Assembly: GCA_947624125.1 (NCBI GenBank)
Contig: CANQIY010000041.1
Span: 1-8,364, forward strand
DNA from: an uncultured Bacilli bacterium
GTDB lineage: Bacteria; Bacillota_I; Bacilli_A; RF39; UBA660
DNA length: 8,364 bases
Direction: 5' to 3'
Below the pieces are notes generated by a model. The model searched no databases and had not been told where the DNA came from. It worked only from the letters and a program-made list of their open reading frames with translations. This document shows, in pieces, positions 5,598-8,364 of the stretch (position 1 is the stretch's first letter; every line of letters starts with the position of its first letter). The position numbers and the translations under genes are program-made.

Positions 5598-6914
5598 TTA
5601 GTCGATACTTATAAGACCATAATCGAGTGTTTTTAATTTTAATTCTTCCTCTAATAAATATACTGTATTGGGGGTAATTTTATATTTAGGAGTGAATATA
5701 ATGAAATCAACAATTTGCTCTTTAGAAGCAACATAAATATCATTTTTATGCATGGAAGAAACATTATATGGTTCTTGCGTTAAAACTGTCGTTATATTAT
5801 CACCGACTATTTTGGTAACTTCAAACCAAATATATTCTTTTTCTTCTTTATTATAATCAAGTGGCAAACCGAGTTTTACTAAAATTTTTTTATTTTGCGT
5901 TTTAAAAGCTTTCTTTAAATATATAAATCTTTCTTGTGCTAAAGCTCTCATTTTAGCTGTTTCTTCATTACTTATAAAGAAAACTGGTTCTTCTTTAAAT
6001 AAATCTTTTTTATCACTTAATTTAATAATATGTTTATCGTCATCTTCTTCTAAAAATAATACACTTCTTTTTGAATTATGGGAATTTTGTCTATCAGCTA
6101 AATTACCAATGGATAATTTATCATAATCTTTTAAAGCTTCATACCATGGTTTACTAATAATTGTTATAATTTTACCATTTGGTAACATTCCTACTTCAAG
6201 GCTTTCTTTATAAAGATTAAAATTAGGGCCATGTTCAATATAAAGAGATGCATAGGCATTTAAAACATCAAGATGATATTTCACAATATCTTGGTTAGAT
6301 TTTAATATTTCTAATTCCGAAAAACCACACCGACATAAACCATGCGTATGGAGCCACATTTCGCCCTTTTTATTATAGACAATTTGTGTATTGTATAAAT
6401 CACCAACAGAAGGAAGGACATGGGAAGCTCCCGTCAAAGAAACCCATTTATATGGTAAAATTCTTTCGGCACTTTCATCTATTAAACTAATAAAATCAGG
6501 TACAACTGTTGTAGCTATTTTTAATTGTAAATGAAATGATTTAAAAGGGTTTTCATTAAACTTCATAGACATCGTTAAACAAAAATGCGCATTTTTTAAA
6601 GATGTTATTTCTTCATCCGGAACATAAAAGGAAGTGCCAATATAAGATGCATCAAATTGAAAATCACTAAGAAACATATTTGCTACATATTCTTCTTTTT
6701 CATAACTTATCTTAAGTTCTAAAAGACCTTCTTTTTCTTTAAAATCATAACTTGTTAATTTAAAAGATTTTGCTTCTTCTAATCTTTTAATAATTAAATC
6801 TAAATTTAATATATCTTCAGCATTTTTAGGAATAATCATCATAAAAGATTCTTTTTCCCAATAATCAAGCTCGGAAGGAGTTATTTCTTTAGGGTGCTTT
6901 TTAAATAAATTCAT
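5598..6914 (-). CDS. DUF4026 domain protein with a DUF2314-like C-terminus
   Basis: A 438-residue cytoplasmic protein of unknown function and the first gene of the operon. The middle part matches my recollection of DUF4026: HLQLKIATTVVPDFISLIDESAE (128-150), followed by the landmark WLHTHGLCRCGFSELEIL (187-204), whose His and Cys residues could bind metal or form an active site. The C-terminal part (about 315-425) has ETAKMRALAQERF and EKEYIWFEVTKI, then a short strand-rich tail. This resembles DUF2314 (YegJ-like) modules, which are also uncharacterised. There is no signal peptide. The start at ATG 6914 is preceded by AAGAAGA, a modest ribosome binding site, and by a promoter at 6939-6967. 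Family assignment rests on remembered motifs, so the gene is secure but its role is unknown. Confidence 0.85.
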   Translation of the reverse strand: MNLFKKHPKEITPSELDYWEKESFMMIIPKNAEDILNLDLIIKRLEEAKSFKLTSYDFKEKEGLLELKISYEKEEYVANMFLSDFQFDASYIGTSFYVPDEEITSLKNAHFCLTMSMKFNENPFKSFHLQLKIATTVVPDFISLIDESAERILPYKWVSLTGASHVLPSVGDLYNTQIVYNKKGEMWLHTHGLCRCGFSELEILKSNQDIVKYHLDVLNAYASLYIEHGPNFNLYKESLEVGMLPNGKIITIISKPWYEALKDYDKLSIGNLADRQNSHNSKRSVLFLEEDDDKHIIKLSDKKDLFKEEPVFFISNEETAKMRALAQERFIYLKKAFKTQNKKILVKLGLPLDYNKEEKEYIWFEVTKIVGDNITTVLTQEPYNVSSMHKNDIYVASKEQIVDFIIFTPKYKITPNTVYLLEEELKLKTLDYGLISID

Positions 6915-6938
6915 AAAAATCTTCTTTTCTTAATAAAG

Positions 6939-6967
6939 ATTATACTATATATTATCTAAATTGCCTA
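6939..6967 (-). promoter_or_regulatory. Promoter of the six-gene operon
   Basis: On the minus strand a perfect TATAAT (6944-6939) lies 17 bp after TAGGCA (6967-6962, 4 of 6 to TTGACA). The start near 6932 gives a leader of about 18 bases before the DUF4026 gene. No comparable promoter or terminator is seen at the inner junctions of the operon. Confidence 0.65.
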
Positions 6968-7033
6968 TCAAAATTTAAAGATTATTAAAACTTATAAATA
7001 AACTTAGGAAAACTAACTAAAAATTTTGATTAT

Positions 7034-7065
7034 AAAAAAACAAAGAGGAAAATTATTTCTCTTTG
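7034..7065 (-). terminator. Rho-independent terminator after the 7074-7610 lipoprotein gene
   Basis: CAAAGAG (7041-7047) and CTCTTTG (7059-7065) form a 7-bp stem that can extend inward by AAA/TTT with a bulge. On the minus strand it is followed by seven T (7040-7034). The other strand has CTTTTT after the stem, so it could act in both directions. It separates the lipoprotein gene from the operon promoter. Confidence 0.85.
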
Positions 7066-7073
7066 CTTTTTCA

Positions 7074-7610
7074 TTATTTATATAGTCTTATAATTTGATA
7101 TTCAATATGGTCATCAGTTTCTAAATATCCTAAAGAAAGACCTTTACCATTATTGGCAGTACTACTTTCCTTAGACACTTCTTTAGCATCTGTAACTAAA
7201 CTAGTAATTTCTTCTTTTGTTAAACTATCGTTATTAGCCATTAATAAAAATTCTAAATAAGTCGTTGCATTTTCCATATTAGCTGTTTCTTTATCAACAT
7301 ATAATCTTGACATATCGACTATATCTTCATTAACATCATTAGAAAAAGTAGTTGGGTCAATAACTAAATAAAGTCCTTCATCAATATCATACCAATATCG
7401 GTCTTCTTCAACTGTCATGTTTTCATCATATAAATATTCTAACTCACTATTATCGGTAATTTCACTATTAAACTTATCAACTAAACTAGCTATAGTTATT
7501 TGTTCGACAACACCAAATTCATTTTCATTTCCCGTATTATCATTTTTACCACAACCACCTAGTGTTAAACAACTTAATAATAACAAAAAAGTTATAAATA
7601 TTTTTTTCAT
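7074..7610 (-). CDS. Unrecognised acidic lipoprotein
   Basis: A 178-residue predicted lipoprotein starting MKKIFITFLLLLSCLTLGGCGK. It has a Lys-Lys n-region, a hydrophobic core and a lipobox LGGC with Cys20 as the lipidated residue; LLSC at Cys14 is a less likely alternative. The mature part is acidic and Asn/Ser/Thr rich, with DRYWYDIDEGLYLVIDP in the middle and a C-terminal strand ending HIEYQIIRLYK. I recognise no family. The frame is open from ATG 7634, but that codon overlaps the -10 box of the gene's own promoter, and the in-frame ATG at 7616 abuts the ribosome binding site. ATG 7610, 7 bases after AGGAG (7618-7622), is the start and gives a normal signal peptide. It acts on the outer face of the cell membrane. 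It has its own promoter and terminator. Confidence 0.85.
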   Translation of the reverse strand: MKKIFITFLLLLSCLTLGGCGKNDNTGNENEFGVVEQITIASLVDKFNSEITDNSELEYLYDENMTVEEDRYWYDIDEGLYLVIDPTTFSNDVNEDIVDMSRLYVDKETANMENATTYLEFLLMANNDSLTKEEITSLVTDAKEVSKESSTANNGKGLSLGYLETDDHIEYQIIRLYK

Positions 7611-7617
7611 TTCCATT

Positions 7618-7622
7618 CTCCT
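7618..7622 (-). promoter_or_regulatory. Ribosome binding site that decides the lipoprotein start
   Basis: AGGAG on the minus strand lies 7 bases before the ATG at 7610. The longer frame from 7634 would place this site inside the coding region and its ATG within the -10 promoter box, so it is rejected. Confidence 0.8.
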
Positions 7623-7632
7623 AACTATCTTC

Positions 7633-7659
7633 ATTATAACACTTATAATAATTTAGCAA
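7633..7659 (-). promoter_or_regulatory. Extended -10 promoter of the 7074-7610 lipoprotein gene
   Basis: A perfect TATAAT (7638-7633) is preceded by TGT, an extended -10 element. The best -35 candidate is TTGCTA (7659-7654, 4 of 6), with a short 15-bp spacer, which the TG element may compensate for. The start near 7626 leaves only a few bases before the ribosome binding site. Confidence 0.65.
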
Positions 7660-7665
7660 AAGGTA

Positions 7666-7685
7666 AAAATTAAACTATTAATTTT
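7666..7685 (-). terminator. Possible weak AT-only hairpin after the DUF1307-like gene
   Basis: AAAATTAA (7666-7673) and TTAATTTT (7678-7685) form a perfect 8-bp stem with a 4-base loop that overlaps the stop codon (7686-7684). There is no G-C pair in it and the T-run after it is short, so termination is likely leaky. Some transcripts may read through into the next lipoprotein gene. Confidence 0.3.
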
Positions 7686-8163
7686 ATCTTATTTCGCAAA
7701 CAGCACCATCTTGTTCGGCTTCTTTTTTACTTTCTTCTAAAGTACCTTCTTCATCTTTTAAGCCATCAAATCCTATTTCTTTTAAGTCTTCTTCACTGGC
7801 CTTATCAAAATCAATATCTAAAATTGTATTGTATTCATAATTTTGGTCGTTTATAACAACTTTAGAAGTTATTCCTTCTTTTTCAAATTCTTCATTATTT
7901 TCATCCATAGAGTTTTTAAATTCTTCCCAATTTTCTCTTATGTCCTCATTATTAATTTTAGTGTTAACTTCCATTTTCATTTGTTTTAGTTTATCATTTT
8001 TGTAAGTCATGGAAATTACTTGCTCAATATCCATATCTTCATCACTTTCAGTAGTTTTACATACCAAAGTTTGTTCTTTTACTTCTTTTTCTTCAGTTGC
8101 ACCACAACCAGCCATTAAAAATATAACTAATAAACTTAAAAATACCATACTAATTTTCTTCAT
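7684..8163 (-). CDS. Small lipoprotein, DUF1307/YehR-like
   Basis: A 159-residue predicted lipoprotein. The signal peptide MKKISMVFLSLLVIFLMAGC has a lipobox MAGC with Cys20 lipidated, and a strongly acidic mature domain follows. It begins with TLVCKTTESDEDMDIEQVISMTYKND, continues LKQMKMEVNTKI, and ends DGAVCEIR. This is the layout I recall for short YehR/DUF1307-like lipoproteins of gut Bacilli, whose function is unknown. Besides Cys20 there are only two Cys, at 35 (first strand) and 156 (last strand), suggesting a disulphide or paired metal site on the outside of the cell. E. coli YehR lacks these as far as I recall. The start at ATG 8163 has an excellent AAGGAGG site (8171-8177) 7 bases upstream. 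Family assignment is tentative; the lipoprotein call is firm. Confidence 0.85.
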   Translation of the reverse strand: MKKISMVFLSLLVIFLMAGCGATEEKEVKEQTLVCKTTESDEDMDIEQVISMTYKNDKLKQMKMEVNTKINNEDIRENWEEFKNSMDENNEEFEKEGITSKVVINDQNYEYNTILDIDFDKASEEDLKEIGFDGLKDEEGTLEESKKEAEQDGAVCEIR

Positions 8164-8207
8164 CTTTATACCTCCTTAAAATTAATATTAATAATTCATA
8201 ATTATTT

Positions 8208-8234
8208 ATTATAAAGTTATGCTTACTTTATCAA
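8208..8234 (-). promoter_or_regulatory. Probable promoter of the DUF1307-like lipoprotein gene
   Basis: On the minus strand TTGATA (8234-8229, 5 of 6) is followed after 15 bp by a perfect TATAAT (8213-8208). The spacer is shorter than the optimum of 17. Transcription would start near 8201, giving a leader of about 38 bases that ends in the AAGGAGG site. Confidence 0.55.
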
Positions 8235-8259
8235 TAAATTTAATTTTTACTTCACTTAT

Positions 8260-8269
8260 CCTCCTTTTT
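8260..8269 (-). other. Orphan Shine-Dalgarno sequence
   Basis: AAAAAGGAGG on the minus strand is as strong as any ribosome binding site in the window, but no real gene follows. The nearest start, GTG at 8255-8253, is followed by one AAG codon and a TAA stop. It may be a relic, a minimal start-stop leader or chance; it lies upstream of the DUF1307-like gene's predicted promoter. Confidence 0.35.
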
Positions 8270-8316
8270 ACATTTATAACTTATTAACATAATTAACTAA
8301 CATTCCTTTCTATCGT

Positions 8317-8336
8317 CCTTTCAGTCCTCTGAAAGG
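8317..8336. other. Perfect 8-bp hairpin with a 4-base loop, role unknown
   Basis: CCTTTCAG (8317-8324) and CTGAAAGG (8329-8336) flank TCCT, which reads AGGA on the minus strand. The stem has four G-C pairs, unusual in such AT-rich intergenic DNA. No T-run follows on either strand, so it is not a standard terminator. It could be the 3' part of an RNA element or the end of a gene that lies mostly beyond the right edge. Apart from this hairpin, the orphan Shine-Dalgarno and the promoter, I see nothing in 8164-8364. Confidence 0.5.
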
Positions 8337-8364
8337 CACAAATTGAATTGAAAAAATTTTATTA

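Noticed and set aside
7417..7656. Plus-strand open frame of 79 codons
   Set aside because: It lies antisense to the lipoprotein gene, has no ribosome binding site or promoter of note, and its hydrophobic end is the reverse reading of the signal peptide region. It is a shadow of the real gene.
8317..8336. Rho-independent terminator or CsrA-type site
   Set aside because: No T-run follows the stem on either strand. The AGGA loop recalls CsrA sites, but it is not near a start codon and nothing in the window suggests CsrA is present.
8312..8364. C-terminal end of a gene entering from the right edge
   Set aside because: Two minus-strand frames stay open for 13-17 codons from the edge, but that is too short to judge and neither gives a recognisable peptide.
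1..8364. tRNA or rRNA genes, CRISPR array, insertion sequence, prophage or attachment sites
   Set aside because: I saw no cloverleaf, no regularly spaced repeats, no transposase or integrase and no flanking duplications in the window.

Overview
The window comes from a very AT-rich, low-GC Gram-positive genome. The best guess is an uncultured gut bacterium of the Bacilli, near the RF39 / Mollicutes-like lineages. The grounds are strong A/T codon bias, AGGAGG-type ribosome binding sites, sigma-A-like promoters, two lipobox lipoproteins and a bile-salt-hydrolase-family enzyme typical of vertebrate gut bacteria. TGA acts as a stop (the tag gene ends in TGA) and tryptophan is TGG, so this is the standard bacterial code and not the Mycoplasma code. 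Every convincing gene lies on the minus strand, so transcription runs from high to low coordinates.

Reading in the direction of transcription: 8364-8164 is a non-coding stretch with a perfect hairpin (8317-8336), an orphan Shine-Dalgarno sequence and a promoter. It leads to a small DUF1307-like lipoprotein (7684-8163). A second, unrecognised lipoprotein follows (7074-7610) with its own extended -10 promoter and a good terminator at 7034-7065. Next is a complete, tightly packed six-gene operon, with a promoter at 6939-6967 and a terminator at 1926-1948. Its genes are a DUF4026 protein, an unrecognised tryptophan-rich protein, tag (3-methyladenine DNA glycosylase I), an MmcQ/YjbR-type protein with an extra N-terminal domain, a YwaF/TIGR02206-type membrane protein, and a choloylglycine hydrolase (conjugated bile acid hydrolase). 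Two junctions overlap and the other gaps are 12-17 bases, so co-transcription and translational coupling are likely. The functions are mixed: DNA repair, a membrane protein, bile-acid hydrolysis and unknowns.

Below the operon, with its own promoter and terminator, is a 506-residue RpoD-like sigma-70 factor. Its C-terminal 300 residues are canonical. Its roughly 200-residue N-terminal extension looks in part like a degenerate second copy of sigma region 2.

The window ends in the first 84 codons of a membrane-anchored, probably surface-exposed protein (1-254). The most striking observation is in its promoter: a run of nine G (plus-strand C, 296-304) fills most of the 16-bp spacer between a TTGACT -35 and a TATAAT -10. 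In such an AT-rich genome this is the layout of a phase-variable promoter, in which slippage of the tract would change the -35/-10 spacing and switch the surface protein on or off.
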